Counted from the stretch's first letter, positions 1-6,452 are shown. The stretch is 6,969 bases of DNA from an uncultured Actinomyces sp. (GCA_900554605.1 USHU01000051.1:1-6969); one strand, 5' to 3'. Numbers and translations: made by a program. The notes: a model not told the origin generated them from the letters alone.

Positions 1-1434
1 GCTCTCCTGAGGAAGCGTCTTCTCAGCATCGGTTGTTTCCGCGTCGTAGCGTCCCTTGTCCTGACCTTCCTGGTAGGCCAACCTGAAGCCGGGAGAAGTA
101 ATGACCGTTCCCGAGGCGCTGGAGAGCACTGCGTGAGGCTGACCTTCGACCTCGACATCGGTCCGCACGCGGATGGTCGCGGTAAAGCCAAGGGCATCCG
201 CCATCTGCGAAGCGACGGTTCGCTTCCAGATCAAGTCATAAAGTGCAAGCTGCTGACGATTCAAAACCGAGGCGACTTGCGCGGGAGTGCGGAAGTGATC
301 CCCAGCGGGGCGAATGGCCTCGTGAGCTTCTTGCGCACCCTTGGAGGTGGTGCCGTAGATGCGCGGCTTCTCAGCCACGGCCTCGGCCCCATAAAGTTCC
401 TTAGCCTGCTGGCGGGCAGCCCTGATGGCCTGCGAGGACAGGGCCGTAGAGTCGGTACGCATGTAGGTGATGAAGCCCGACTCGTACAGGGACTGAGCGG
501 TACGCATCGTCGAAGAAGCATTCCAATGAAGCTTGCGGGAAGCTTCCTGCTGCAGCGTCGAAGTAGTGAAGGGAGCTGCAGGACGGCGGCGGTAGGGCTT
601 CTGTTGGACAGAATCAATCGCGGAATCACGCGCGGCCTCGAGCGCTGCGGCGAAGAGCGGCGCGGAATGGGCGTCCAGGTGGAAGGCCTCGTTCTTCACA
701 GCCTTTGCGGAAAGTTGACCGTTTTCATCGAAATCGGAACCGGTTGCAACGGGACGATCATCGATGTGCGAAACCTTTGCGCCAAAAGACTGGCCCGAAG
801 CGGCAAACTGGGTATCGATCGACCAATACTCTGCGCTCACATGCGCAATGCGGTCGCGCTCGCGATCAACAACCAAGCGCGTTGCAACCGACTGAACGCG
901 GCCCGCAGACAGGGAGGGGCGAATCTTGCGCCAGAGCAACGGCGAGACCTCGTAACCGTAAAGGCGGTCAAGGATTCGACGAGTTTCTTGGGCGTCAACA
1001 AGGTCGGTGTCGAGCTCGCGAGTATTTTCCAGAGCGCGTTGGATCGCTTCCTTCGTGATTTCGTGGAAGACCATGCGGCGCACGGGAACCTTGGGCTTGA
1101 GGACTTGGAGAAGATGCCAAGCGATAGCCTCCCCCTCGCGGTCCTCATCAGTTGCCAGGAAGAGTTCGTCGGACTCTTTCAGGAGCTTCTTGAGCTCGGT
1201 GACCTTTTTCTTCTTGTCGGGATTCACGACGTAATAAGGGGTGAAGCCGTCCTCGACGTCGACGGCGAAGCGCCCGTAGGGGCCCTTCTTCATGTCGGCA
1301 GGAAGTTCAGAGGGCTGTGGAAGGTCGCGAATGTGACCGATCGAGGCGGTCACATGGTAGTCGGGTCCCAAGTATCCTTCGATCGTCGCCGCCTTGGCGG
1401 GAGACTCCACGATCACCAGCTTGGTCGCTGCCAT
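1..1434 (-). CDS. topA: DNA topoisomerase I, type IA (N-terminal 478 residues, 3' end outside window)
   Basis: Relaxes negative supercoils by nicking one strand, passing the other through and resealing. Seen in the translation: the N-terminal Toprim domain begins KLVIVESPAKA (Glu10, Lys14) and carries the metal-binding ATDEDREGEA motif (Asp96, Asp98, Glu100). Next come the conserved SLSAGRVQSVATRLV segment (about residues 174-188), the catalytic motif GFITYMRTDS with nucleophile Tyr324 and neighbouring Arg326, and HEAIRP at 371-376. Order and spacing fit bacterial TopA. The remaining core and the C-terminal DNA-binding region lie beyond the left edge; bacterial TopA is usually 850-950 residues. 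The ATG at 1434 is chosen because it is preceded by GGAAGGGA at 6 nt and sits the normal few residues before the KLVIVESPAKA strand. The gene is divergent from the toxin-antitoxin operon. No frameshift or missing catalytic residue is visible. The family call is essentially certain. Confidence 0.97.
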   Translation of the reverse strand, partial: MAATKLVIVESPAKAATIEGYLGPDYHVTASIGHIRDLPQPSELPADMKKGPYGRFAVDVEDGFTPYYVVNPDKKKKVTELKKLLKESDELFLATDEDREGEAIAWHLLQVLKPKVPVRRMVFHEITKEAIQRALENTRELDTDLVDAQETRRILDRLYGYEVSPLLWRKIRPSLSAGRVQSVATRLVVDRERDRIAHVSAEYWSIDTQFAASGQSFGAKVSHIDDRPVATGSDFDENGQLSAKAVKNEAFHLDAHSAPLFAAALEAARDSAIDSVQQKPYRRRPAAPFTTSTLQQEASRKLHWNASSTMRTAQSLYESGFITYMRTDSTALSSQAIRAARQQAKELYGAEAVAEKPRIYGTTSKGAQEAHEAIRPAGDHFRTPAQVASVLNRQQLALYDLIWKRTVASQMADALGFTATIRVRTDVEVEGQPHAVLSSASGTVITSPGFRLAYQEGQDKGRYDAETTDAEKTLPQES

Positions 1435-1452
1435 TGTTTGTCCCTTCCGTTG

Positions 1453-1476
1453 CTACCTCGTATTTGTAGCACTCAT
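1453..1476 (-). CDS. possible 7-codon leader ORF (MSATNTR) upstream of topA
   Basis: On the minus strand an ATG at 1476 is preceded by a near-ideal Shine-Dalgarno GGAGGA (1488-1483) at 6 nt. It opens a 7-codon frame, MSATNTR, ending in TAG at 1455-1453. The frame is in register with topA, whose ATG follows 18 nt after the stop. A ribosome terminating here would lie over the topA Shine-Dalgarno (1448-1441), so coupling or attenuation is possible. The last sense codon is AGG, usually rare in GC-rich actinobacteria. A weak -10-like TAATGT (complement of 1523-1528) lies upstream at a suitable distance, but I see no convincing -35 box. Alternatives are chance, or the remnant of a longer topA N-terminus now interrupted by TAG. 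The sequence is certain; the function is inference. Confidence 0.3.
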   Translation of the reverse strand: MSATNTR

Positions 1477-1671
1477 TGCTGGTCCTCCGATGGCGAGCGC
1501 CGCCGGAATACCACTGGGTAGGACATTACCGCGTTCCGAGGCTTTCCGGGAACCGATGCGCTTTTCCGCGCGTCTTTTGTGGATAATTCCCGAGGCCTGA
1601 CCGGCGTCTTGCGGGCGGGCGCGCACCATATCCATCGGCTGCAAGCCAAGTAGAGACATGCCATAAGAATC

Positions 1672-1689
1672 CGTACAATATTCTGTACA
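1672..1689 (+). promoter_or_regulatory. YefM-YoeB operator overlapping the -10 box of the toxin-antitoxin promoter
   Basis: Two hexamers, CGTACA (1672-1677, one mismatch to TGTACA) and TGTACA (1684-1689), have centres exactly 12 bp apart. They form the inverted repeat GTACA-N6-TGTAC. The E. coli yefM-yoeB operator is known for TGTACA motifs at 12-bp centre spacing, so this fits autorepression by the antitoxin or the complex. A -10-like TACAAT (1674-1679, 5 of 6 matches to TATAAT) lies inside the repeat, so bound protein would block polymerase. No clear -35 box is seen. The predicted transcript start would fall near 1686. Confidence 0.7.
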
Positions 1690-1700
1690 TACATGAAGAA

Positions 1701-1706
1701 GGGAGG
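1701..1706 (+). promoter_or_regulatory. ribosome binding site that fixes the yefM start at 1714
   Basis: GGGAGG ends 7 nt before the ATG at 1714. An alternative ATG at 1693 has no Shine-Dalgarno sequence and would place this site inside the coding region. The 1714 start also gives an N-terminus (MKTMTYSESR) that matches the usual start of YefM proteins. Confidence 0.8.
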
Positions 1707-1713
1707 AGCACCC

Positions 1714-1977
1714 ATGAAGACCATGACCTACAGCGAGTCGCGCGCACGCTACGCCGAGGTCCTCGATCAGGTCGTCAACGACCGTGAGGAAATCATCATC
1801 ACCCGCCAAGGTCACGAGAGCGCCGTCATCATGGCCCTTGACGAGTACGAGTCCCTCATGGAGACCGTCTACCTTATGCAGTCCCCAGCGAATGCTCGTC
1901 ACCTGCGCGAATCGATCGCGCGTCACCGCGCTGGTGAGGGTGTCGTCCATGACCTCGTTGAGTTCGACGAGGACTGA
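1714..1977 (+). CDS. yefM: antitoxin of the Phd/YefM family
   Basis: An 87-residue antitoxin. It should dimerise through its N-terminal half, bind the operator just upstream, and neutralise YoeB by wrapping an extended C-terminal tail around it. Residues 1-60 contain the family pattern: MKTMTYSESRARYAEVLDQV, then the ITRQGHESAVIMALDEYESL strand-helix signature, then ETVYLMQSPANARHL. These closely parallel E. coli YefM. The C-terminal tail is acidic (ends VEFDED), as expected for the toxin-binding region. The start at 1714 is preferred over an in-frame ATG at 1693 because of the Shine-Dalgarno at 1701-1706. The toxin gene starts 2 nt after the stop, so the two are co-transcribed and probably translationally coupled. 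Family assignment is very secure; activity is inferred. Confidence 0.95.
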   Translation: MKTMTYSESRARYAEVLDQVVNDREEIIITRQGHESAVIMALDEYESLMETVYLMQSPANARHLRESIARHRAGEGVVHDLVEFDED

Positions 1978-1979
1978 GC

Positions 1980-2246
1980 ATGCACATCACGTGGGACGAG
2001 GAAGCATGGAACGACTACGTGTGGTGGCAGCTCGAGTATCGCAAAACCCTCAAGCGCATTAACGCACTCATCAAAGACATCCAACGCAACGGAAACGAGG
2101 GTATTGGCAAACCTGAACCCCTCCGTTACGAGTTTTCGGGGTATTGGTCGCGCAGGATCGACTCACGTCACCGCCTGATCTACCAGATCAGCGACGACGG
2201 TAAAACCCTCTGGATCATCTCCTGCCGCTATCACTACGGCCAGTAG
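1980..2246 (+). CDS. yoeB: mRNA interferase toxin YoeB (Txe/YoeB family)
   Basis: An 88-residue RelE-fold ribosome-dependent endoribonuclease that cleaves mRNA in the A site and stops translation when free of YefM. The start MHITWDEEAWNDYVWWQ and the segments GKPEPLRYEFSGYWSRRI, HRLIYQI and CRYHY follow E. coli YoeB almost block for block. Residues corresponding to the E. coli catalytic set are present: Glu46, Arg59, Arg65 and His85, with Tyr86 next to His85. The active site therefore looks intact. Two extra residues (Gly-Gln) follow the Tyr that normally ends the E. coli protein. A GAGGA Shine-Dalgarno (1969-1973) within the end of yefM sits 6 nt before the ATG. The gene ends 11 bp from the converging cardiolipin synthase gene, with no obvious terminator between them. 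Confidence 0.95.
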   Translation: MHITWDEEAWNDYVWWQLEYRKTLKRINALIKDIQRNGNEGIGKPEPLRYEFSGYWSRRIDSRHRLIYQISDDGKTLWIISCRYHYGQ

Positions 2247-2257
2247 CCCCCGCGGTT

Positions 2258-3757
2258 TTAGAGCAGTGCACTGCCCAGGCGGCAGATGTTATCGATGTAG
2301 TGCTTGTACCAGGGAAGCGCGTTCCATTCATCAAGGCTGAGCAGTCGCGAAGATGCTTCGATTCGCCTGTTATTCCCCTCCAGAAGTTGGACAAGATAAG
2401 GATCCTGAGCCAAAAGCATGGCTTCGTAGTTCAAGCCGAAGGAACGGTAATCCATATTCGATGAGCCGATTGCGGCAAGCTCTCCATCAACCACGACGTA
2501 CTTCGAGTGGAGCATATGAGGCGGCGCATAAAGATGGACATTCACTCCGGAGATCAAGAGAGCCTCGTAGTATGCACGCTGCGCATGTCCTACCAAGAAT
2601 TGGTCGAATTGCTCTGAAACGTAGAGGTCTACGTGAACTCCTGACATTGCCGCACCGGTGAGTGCAGCAAGCAGGGGTTCGTCCGGGATGAAGTATGGGC
2701 TGGCAATAGAGACATGCTGCCGAGCCTGTGACACCATCGAGATGAACATCCGCAGATTCGGTTCTGAGGGATACGAAGGTCCGGATGGAATGATCTGCAT
2801 CGGTTGCCCCATGGTGTTTTCAGGTGCTTCGCCCTCCCCGGAAAGATTAAGTTCTTCAAGCGAAAGCTCCTGTTTGGTGGCGTAGTACCAATCTGAAGCG
2901 AAAACAGCTTGAACCTGGCGGACCACTGCACCGCTTACTTCAACGGAAGTATCGTGATATTCAATTCCCGCTTTTTGGTAGGCAGGAGTGTCATAGTCCG
3001 AGGCAACCAAATTATGCGAACCGATGAAGGCTTTCTGGCCATCAATGATGAGCAGCTTGCGGTGGTTACGCAGGTCAGGACGTCGAATGTGACCTTTAAA
3101 GATGCTCATGGGCAGCATCAGGTGCCATTCGATCCCAGACTCATCGAGCATTCGGCTGAAACCACGCCATCCGGGAATAGTGCGAAGCCCGTGATGATCT
3201 ATCAGCAATCGAACTTTGACCCCGCGAGCGCAGGCACGAACCAAGGCTTTGTAGAGTGGATCAGTGGAATGATCCCACGAGGTCTGGAAGTACAGGACAT
3301 TCACGTGATGAGTCGCTTGATCGACCTCGCGTGCCATCGCTTCAAAAGCTTGGTCAGTATCGCCAAGAAGCTGCAGAACACGCCCATGGCTGGGCGGGAA
3401 AGAGGTTTGCTTTTGGTTAAGTCGCATCAGTGAGGCTGTGCGCTCATCTATTCCGTCATTGACGAGGCCTCTTTCGCTTCCACTATCACCGCGCAAGATT
3501 CCCTTGACCAGTTGGTGCGCCGCCGGATCTGATCGTAGAGCTTTGCCCATGGCCCACCATGAACCGAAAAATAGGTACAGCGGGACGCCAACAAGTGGCC
3601 ATAAGAAGATGAGCAAAAGCCACGCGGTAGACGTGGATGCGCGCCTCCGCTTCGGGACTACGCCCAACGCAATCAGCCGGATCACTAGTTCAAATGTGCC
3701 GACAAGGAACCACACCCACAGGGGCGGCTGATGGGTCAGAGGCGCGGGGAGAGGCAT
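2258..3757 (-). CDS. cls: cardiolipin synthase (phospholipase D superfamily)
   Basis: A 499-residue membrane enzyme that makes cardiolipin by phosphatidyl transfer. Two N-terminal membrane segments (about residues 12-34 and 44-65) precede two phospholipase D catalytic repeats. HKD1 is NHRKLLIIDG (His232, Lys234, Asp239) followed by AFIGSHN. HKD2 is HSKYVVVDG (His417, Lys419, Asp424) followed by AAIGSSNMDYRS. Length, two-TM leader and paired HKD motifs match bacterial ClsA-type enzymes. An in-frame ATG at 3856 would extend the protein 33 residues into the upstream methyltransferase gene. I reject it because AGGAG (3770-3766) lies 8 nt before the ATG at 3757. The start is 5 nt beyond the methyltransferase stop, so the two genes form an operon. 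Both catalytic motifs are intact. The exact donor (CDP-diacylglycerol or phosphatidylglycerol) cannot be read from sequence, though the PLD fold normally implies condensation of two phosphatidylglycerols. Confidence 0.95.
   Translation of the reverse strand: MPLPAPLTHQPPLWVWFLVGTFELVIRLIALGVVPKRRRASTSTAWLLLIFLWPLVGVPLYLFFGSWWAMGKALRSDPAAHQLVKGILRGDSGSERGLVNDGIDERTASLMRLNQKQTSFPPSHGRVLQLLGDTDQAFEAMAREVDQATHHVNVLYFQTSWDHSTDPLYKALVRACARGVKVRLLIDHHGLRTIPGWRGFSRMLDESGIEWHLMLPMSIFKGHIRRPDLRNHRKLLIIDGQKAFIGSHNLVASDYDTPAYQKAGIEYHDTSVEVSGAVVRQVQAVFASDWYYATKQELSLEELNLSGEGEAPENTMGQPMQIIPSGPSYPSEPNLRMFISMVSQARQHVSIASPYFIPDEPLLAALTGAAMSGVHVDLYVSEQFDQFLVGHAQRAYYEALLISGVNVHLYAPPHMLHSKYVVVDGELAAIGSSNMDYRSFGLNYEAMLLAQDPYLVQLLEGNNRRIEASSRLLSLDEWNALPWYKHYIDNICRLGSALL
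2263..2274. repeat. 12-bp perfect palindrome at the yoeB/cls 3' junction
   Basis: GCAGTGCACTGC is a perfect palindrome over the last codons of cls, just beyond the yoeB stop. In the cls-sense RNA it can extend to about six pairs, including one G-U, around a TGCA loop. On neither strand is it followed by a T run of the classical rho-independent type. It could be a weak bidirectional terminator or an RNA 3'-end hairpin, or it may simply be coding sequence. Confidence 0.3.
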
Positions 3758-3762
3758 CTCAG

Positions 3763-5340
3763 TTACTCCTGATCCGATTCGAGCCGAAGGAATCCCCAGC
3801 GAATTAAGGTGCGCACCTGCGGGAACAGTTCGTCCTGAAGCTGCGCAGAGTCGCATTCCAGAAGGGCTGCAAGCGCCTCGCAGATCTGCCCCACGCTGAG
3901 TTCTCCATCGGACGCACCAACCAAGGCACTCAGTGCAGTGGTCGAGGCAACCGATTGTCCAAGCCCTCCGCCTTGGTGAAGAACCAAGGCGGAAGGATCT
4001 TGTGCTCCGGGTAGGAAATGCCGTTCTTCCGTCACATCGGAAGCAAAGTACAGGTGAAGGTCACTGAGATCATCGGGAAGCCGCAAGGATGCAAGCGCGC
4101 GCTGAACGTCTTCGCCGGATGGGGATTCTCCTCCTTCGAGTTCATCGCATTCGCAGACCCCTGGTCGCGGCGTATCGAGCTTTCGCAGGTCAACCATGCC
4201 CATGCCAATTTCGACGACTCCTGCCTGAACGAAATCATCAAGCCACTGGGCGTATTCGCGTTCGTAGTCTTTGCGCTGGTGCAATTGCTGACCGGAGTCG
4301 CGAAGCCACATTTCAACGTAGTGAGCGGGATCAAGCCTATCGCGCTGCACAATCCATGCGTCGACGGGAAGGTCTTCGACCCATGAGCGCACGACATTTT
4401 CCCAGTCCTCAGGGTGTCCCAATCGTCCGGGAATTTCCCAATTCGCAAGGAGTTGCACAACACCGCCGGGCTTGAGGTAGTTCGGGCTTTCCCGGATCAC
4501 CGTGCGCACCAGATGATCACGGCTCATTCCGCCGTCGCGGTATTCCAGAACCCCCGAGCTTCGAAGCGAGTCTGGGGTGATGACAAAGGGCGGATTCGAA
4601 GCGATCAGATCAAATTCTTCGCCTTCAACCGGTTCAAACAGAGAGCCTTGGCGAACATCTAATTCGACGCCATTGAGTGTGGCATTGAAGCGCGTGATCT
4701 CACAGGCTCGCGACGACAGGTCGGTCGCAACAACGCGAGTAGCGTGTGTGGCCAAATACAAGGCTTGGATTCCGCATCCACACCCCAAATCCAAAGCAGA
4801 TTCGACAGGAGTCCGTAGCGCCGCCTTCAAGAGCGAGGTCGTTGCCCCGCCGATTCCCAAAACGTGATCTGGGCGAATGGGTTCACCCGTCACGTCTTCA
4901 CCCAGGTCCGACAGGATCCACCAGTTTTTGAGGCCACCTTGAAGCTGCGCCGCGTGAGGACGCAGGTCGTAATTTGCCTTAAACAGTTGCTGACCCGAAG
5001 GCGATTCCACATCAAGTGCAGGAAAAATCAATCCCAGGTCAACCGCACCACGCACCCCAAGAGTGGGCAGAGCCTGTGCAAGAACATCCCCACTTTCCGC
5101 GCAGCCCAAGACAAAGAAACGCGTCAACACCGCAGCTGGGGAATCTTTCCGCTGAAGTTCGCGAAGCGCCGGAACCCTTTGATTACGCATGAGCGCAGCA
5201 CGTGCCGTCGGGCTAATCATGGTTTCCATCGCGTCAACGCTCCACCCGGCACTACCCAGGTCTGCGGCCAAGCGCGCGATCAACTCCGGTTCCAAACCCG
5301 GCGTCGGACTGGGAAGAGTGTCAATCAGTGATTCCGTCAT
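3763..5340 (-). CDS. class I SAM-dependent methyltransferase with NPPF motif (DUF7059/DUF7782-type architecture)
   Basis: A 525-residue protein, apparently cytoplasmic. The central domain (about 155-300) is a Rossmann methyltransferase: SAM-binding motif ALDLGCGCGIQALYLA at 182-197, acidic residue Asp207 in VVATDLSS, and catalytic-type motif ASNPPF at 247-252. (N/D)PP(Y/F) marks enzymes that methylate planar amino groups, such as PrmC/HemK on glutamine and RsmC/RlmG on guanine N2, so an amide or base nitrogen substrate is likely but not proven. The N-terminal ~115 residues and C-terminal ~200 residues flank it. The last ~60 (LSVGQICEALAALL to IRWGFLRL) look like a winged-helix module. From memory, this three-part layout is a widespread actinobacterial family lacking an assigned substrate. 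It is not PrmC itself, which is about 280 residues and carries NPPY. Only a weak Shine-Dalgarno (GAGAAAG) precedes the ATG. It is first in an operon with cls. Confidence 0.85.
   Translation of the reverse strand: MTESLIDTLPSPTPGLEPELIARLAADLGSAGWSVDAMETMISPTARAALMRNQRVPALRELQRKDSPAAVLTRFFVLGCAESGDVLAQALPTLGVRGAVDLGLIFPALDVESPSGQQLFKANYDLRPHAAQLQGGLKNWWILSDLGEDVTGEPIRPDHVLGIGGATTSLLKAALRTPVESALDLGCGCGIQALYLATHATRVVATDLSSRACEITRFNATLNGVELDVRQGSLFEPVEGEEFDLIASNPPFVITPDSLRSSGVLEYRDGGMSRDHLVRTVIRESPNYLKPGGVVQLLANWEIPGRLGHPEDWENVVRSWVEDLPVDAWIVQRDRLDPAHYVEMWLRDSGQQLHQRKDYEREYAQWLDDFVQAGVVEIGMGMVDLRKLDTPRPGVCECDELEGGESPSGEDVQRALASLRLPDDLSDLHLYFASDVTEERHFLPGAQDPSALVLHQGGGLGQSVASTTALSALVGASDGELSVGQICEALAALLECDSAQLQDELFPQVRTLIRWGFLRLESDQE
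3766..3770 (-). promoter_or_regulatory. cls ribosome binding site abutting the methyltransferase stop codon
   Basis: On the minus strand AGGAG is immediately followed by the methyltransferase stop TAA (3765-3763), and the cls ATG comes 8 nt after the AGGAG. A ribosome finishing the upstream gene would sit directly on this site, so translational coupling is likely. The site also decides between the 3757 and 3856 starts. Confidence 0.8.
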
Positions 5341-5349
5341 AGCATTACT

Positions 5350-5401
5350 TTCTCACGCCTGACCTGCATCTGCGTCGACTTATTCACGCAAGTTCTCACG
5401 C
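5350..5401. repeat. iterated TTCTCACGC motifs between divergent methyltransferase and DUF808 genes
   Basis: TTCTCACGC occurs perfectly at 5350-5358 and 5393-5401, with a close variant TATTCACGC at 5381-5389. The starts are 31 and 12 bp apart, near whole helical turns, and all copies have the same orientation. They lie in the 146-bp intergenic region, nearer the methyltransferase start, where its promoter should be. They may be binding sites for an unknown regulator of the methyltransferase-cls operon, but three short copies could arise by chance. Confidence 0.3.
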
Positions 5402-5450
5402 ACATATTCCCACGAGCTCCCCCACCGCGCAGGCCATCCCGCTCGCCCAT

Positions 5451-5479
5451 TAGAATGCCTGTGTCCCCAAGGAAAAGGA
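5451..5479 (+). promoter_or_regulatory. candidate -10 box and ribosome binding site of the DUF808 gene
   Basis: TAGAAT (5451-5456) matches five of six bases of the TATAAT -10 consensus and would place the transcript start near 5463. AAAAGGA (5473-5479) is the Shine-Dalgarno, 7 nt before the ATG at 5487. No good -35 element is visible 16-18 bp upstream of the -10 box, so the promoter assignment is tentative. The ribosome binding site is firmer. Confidence 0.4.
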
Positions 5480-5486
5480 TGAGTGG

Positions 5487-6452
5487 ATGTCTGGCGGACT
5501 GGTAGCACTTCTGGACGATATTGCGACTCTGGCAAAAGCAACGGCTTCGTCTATTGACGATGTCGCATCGAGCGCGGTGAAGGTATCGGCCAAAGCGGTT
5601 GGCGTCGTCATCGATGACACCGCTGTTACTCCGCAGTACGTCTCCGGGCTGTCCCCCAAGCGCGAGCTGCCGATTATCGGGAAAATCGCCAAGGCCTCGT
5701 TGATCAACAAGCTGGTTGTTATTCTGCCGGTCGCGCTGCTGCTCACGTGGTTTGCGCCGCAGGTCCTGCCTTTCCTCCTCATTGCGGGCGGCGCTTACCT
5801 GTGTTTTGAGGGCGGCGAGAAGATTCTCGAGGCCCTGCACTGGCTTCCCGAACACGAAGACTCAGCCGAAGATACGGCCCCTCAAAGCGCGGAAGACCTC
5901 GAAAAAAGCATCGTTTCTTCAGCCTCGCGCACGGACCTCATTCTTTCGGCGGAAATCATGCTGGTCTCCATGGACGGACTGAACGCCGAGTCCATGTCGA
6001 TGCGGGTCGCGGTCTTGATCGCAGTCGCTTTCTTCATGACTTTCTTTGTCTACGGAATCGTTGCTGTCCTGGTGCGCATGGACGATTTTGGGCTTCGCTT
6101 GGCCAAGGGCGCGACGCATCCGGACGATAATCGTCCCGGTCCCGGGGATAATATCGGCCGTGGAATTGTGCGCGTGATGCCCAAGATTTTCAACGCAATC
6201 GGCGTTATTGGAACGGTTGCGATGCTGTGGGTGGGCGGACACCTCGTCATCGAAAACCTCGCGAAGGTGGGCGTCGGCTTCTTCCACAACGTCGTGTCGA
6301 CCATCGAACACGCGCTCGCTTCGGGCGGCGGTTTCCTTGGCTGGCTTGTTGAGACCGCGTGTGCGGCAGTGTTTGGCATTGTGCTCGGTTCGCTGATCAC
6401 CGGAGTTGTTGTTGGGATTTCCCATCTTTTCCGCCGAGGCCGAGGCCACTGA
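5487..6452 (+). CDS. DUF808 family inner-membrane protein (YedI-like)
   Basis: A 321-residue membrane protein whose molecular function is not established. It begins with the family hallmark SGGLVALLDDIATLAK. It also keeps the blocks DDTAVTPQYVSGLSPKRELPI (about 43-63), KASLINK (69-75), GGAYLCFEGGEKILEAL (101-117) and RTDLILSAEIMLVSM (148-162), which align well with what I recall of E. coli YedI. Likely membrane segments are about 76-91, 94-106, 172-197, 235-256 and 288-312. An acidic linker at 121-140 separates the second and third. The start is supported by the AAAAGGA Shine-Dalgarno and by the hallmark motif falling directly at the N-terminus. It is followed after 126 bp by sodA on the same strand, but with apparent separate control. 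Codon use looks like that of its neighbours. The family call is secure and the role unknown. Confidence 0.93.
   Translation: MSGGLVALLDDIATLAKATASSIDDVASSAVKVSAKAVGVVIDDTAVTPQYVSGLSPKRELPIIGKIAKASLINKLVVILPVALLLTWFAPQVLPFLLIAGGAYLCFEGGEKILEALHWLPEHEDSAEDTAPQSAEDLEKSIVSSASRTDLILSAEIMLVSMDGLNAESMSMRVAVLIAVAFFMTFFVYGIVAVLVRMDDFGLRLAKGATHPDDNRPGPGDNIGRGIVRVMPKIFNAIGVIGTVAMLWVGGHLVIENLAKVGVGFFHNVVSTIEHALASGGGFLGWLVETACAAVFGIVLGSLITGVVVGISHLFRRGRGH

Noticed and set aside
133..1521. 462-codon open frame on the plus strand opposite topA
   Set aside because: It shares exact codon boundaries with topA on the other strand. It stays open only because topA avoids TTA, CTA and TCA codons. The protein has no recognisable domain, while topA keeps every motif.
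1533..1553. Imperfect inverted repeat GTTCC/GGAAC between topA and yefM
   Set aside because: The stem is short with a bulge or internal mismatches, lacks a T run, and has no placement that suggests an operator or terminator.
1637..1647. GGCT-N3-AGCC short hairpin upstream of the yefM promoter
   Set aside because: A four-base stem is expected by chance in this composition, and nothing around it supports a function.
1453..1950. 165-codon minus-strand frame running from inside yefM toward topA
   Set aside because: It is mostly antisense to the well-supported antitoxin and lacks a domain. Only its last 24 bp, with their own Shine-Dalgarno, were kept as a candidate leader ORF.
2909..3433. 174-codon open frame opposite cls
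   Set aside because: Same codon-register shadow effect, across the catalytic region of cls. No domain and no ribosome binding site that stands out.
3758..3856. 33-residue N-terminal extension of cardiolipin synthase
   Set aside because: It would overlap the methyltransferase gene and has no supporting ribosome binding site, whereas 3757 has AGGAG at 8 nt and gives a normal-length enzyme.
4864..5331. 155-codon open frame opposite the methyltransferase N-terminus
   Set aside because: Codon-register shadow of the methyltransferase. No recognisable protein features.
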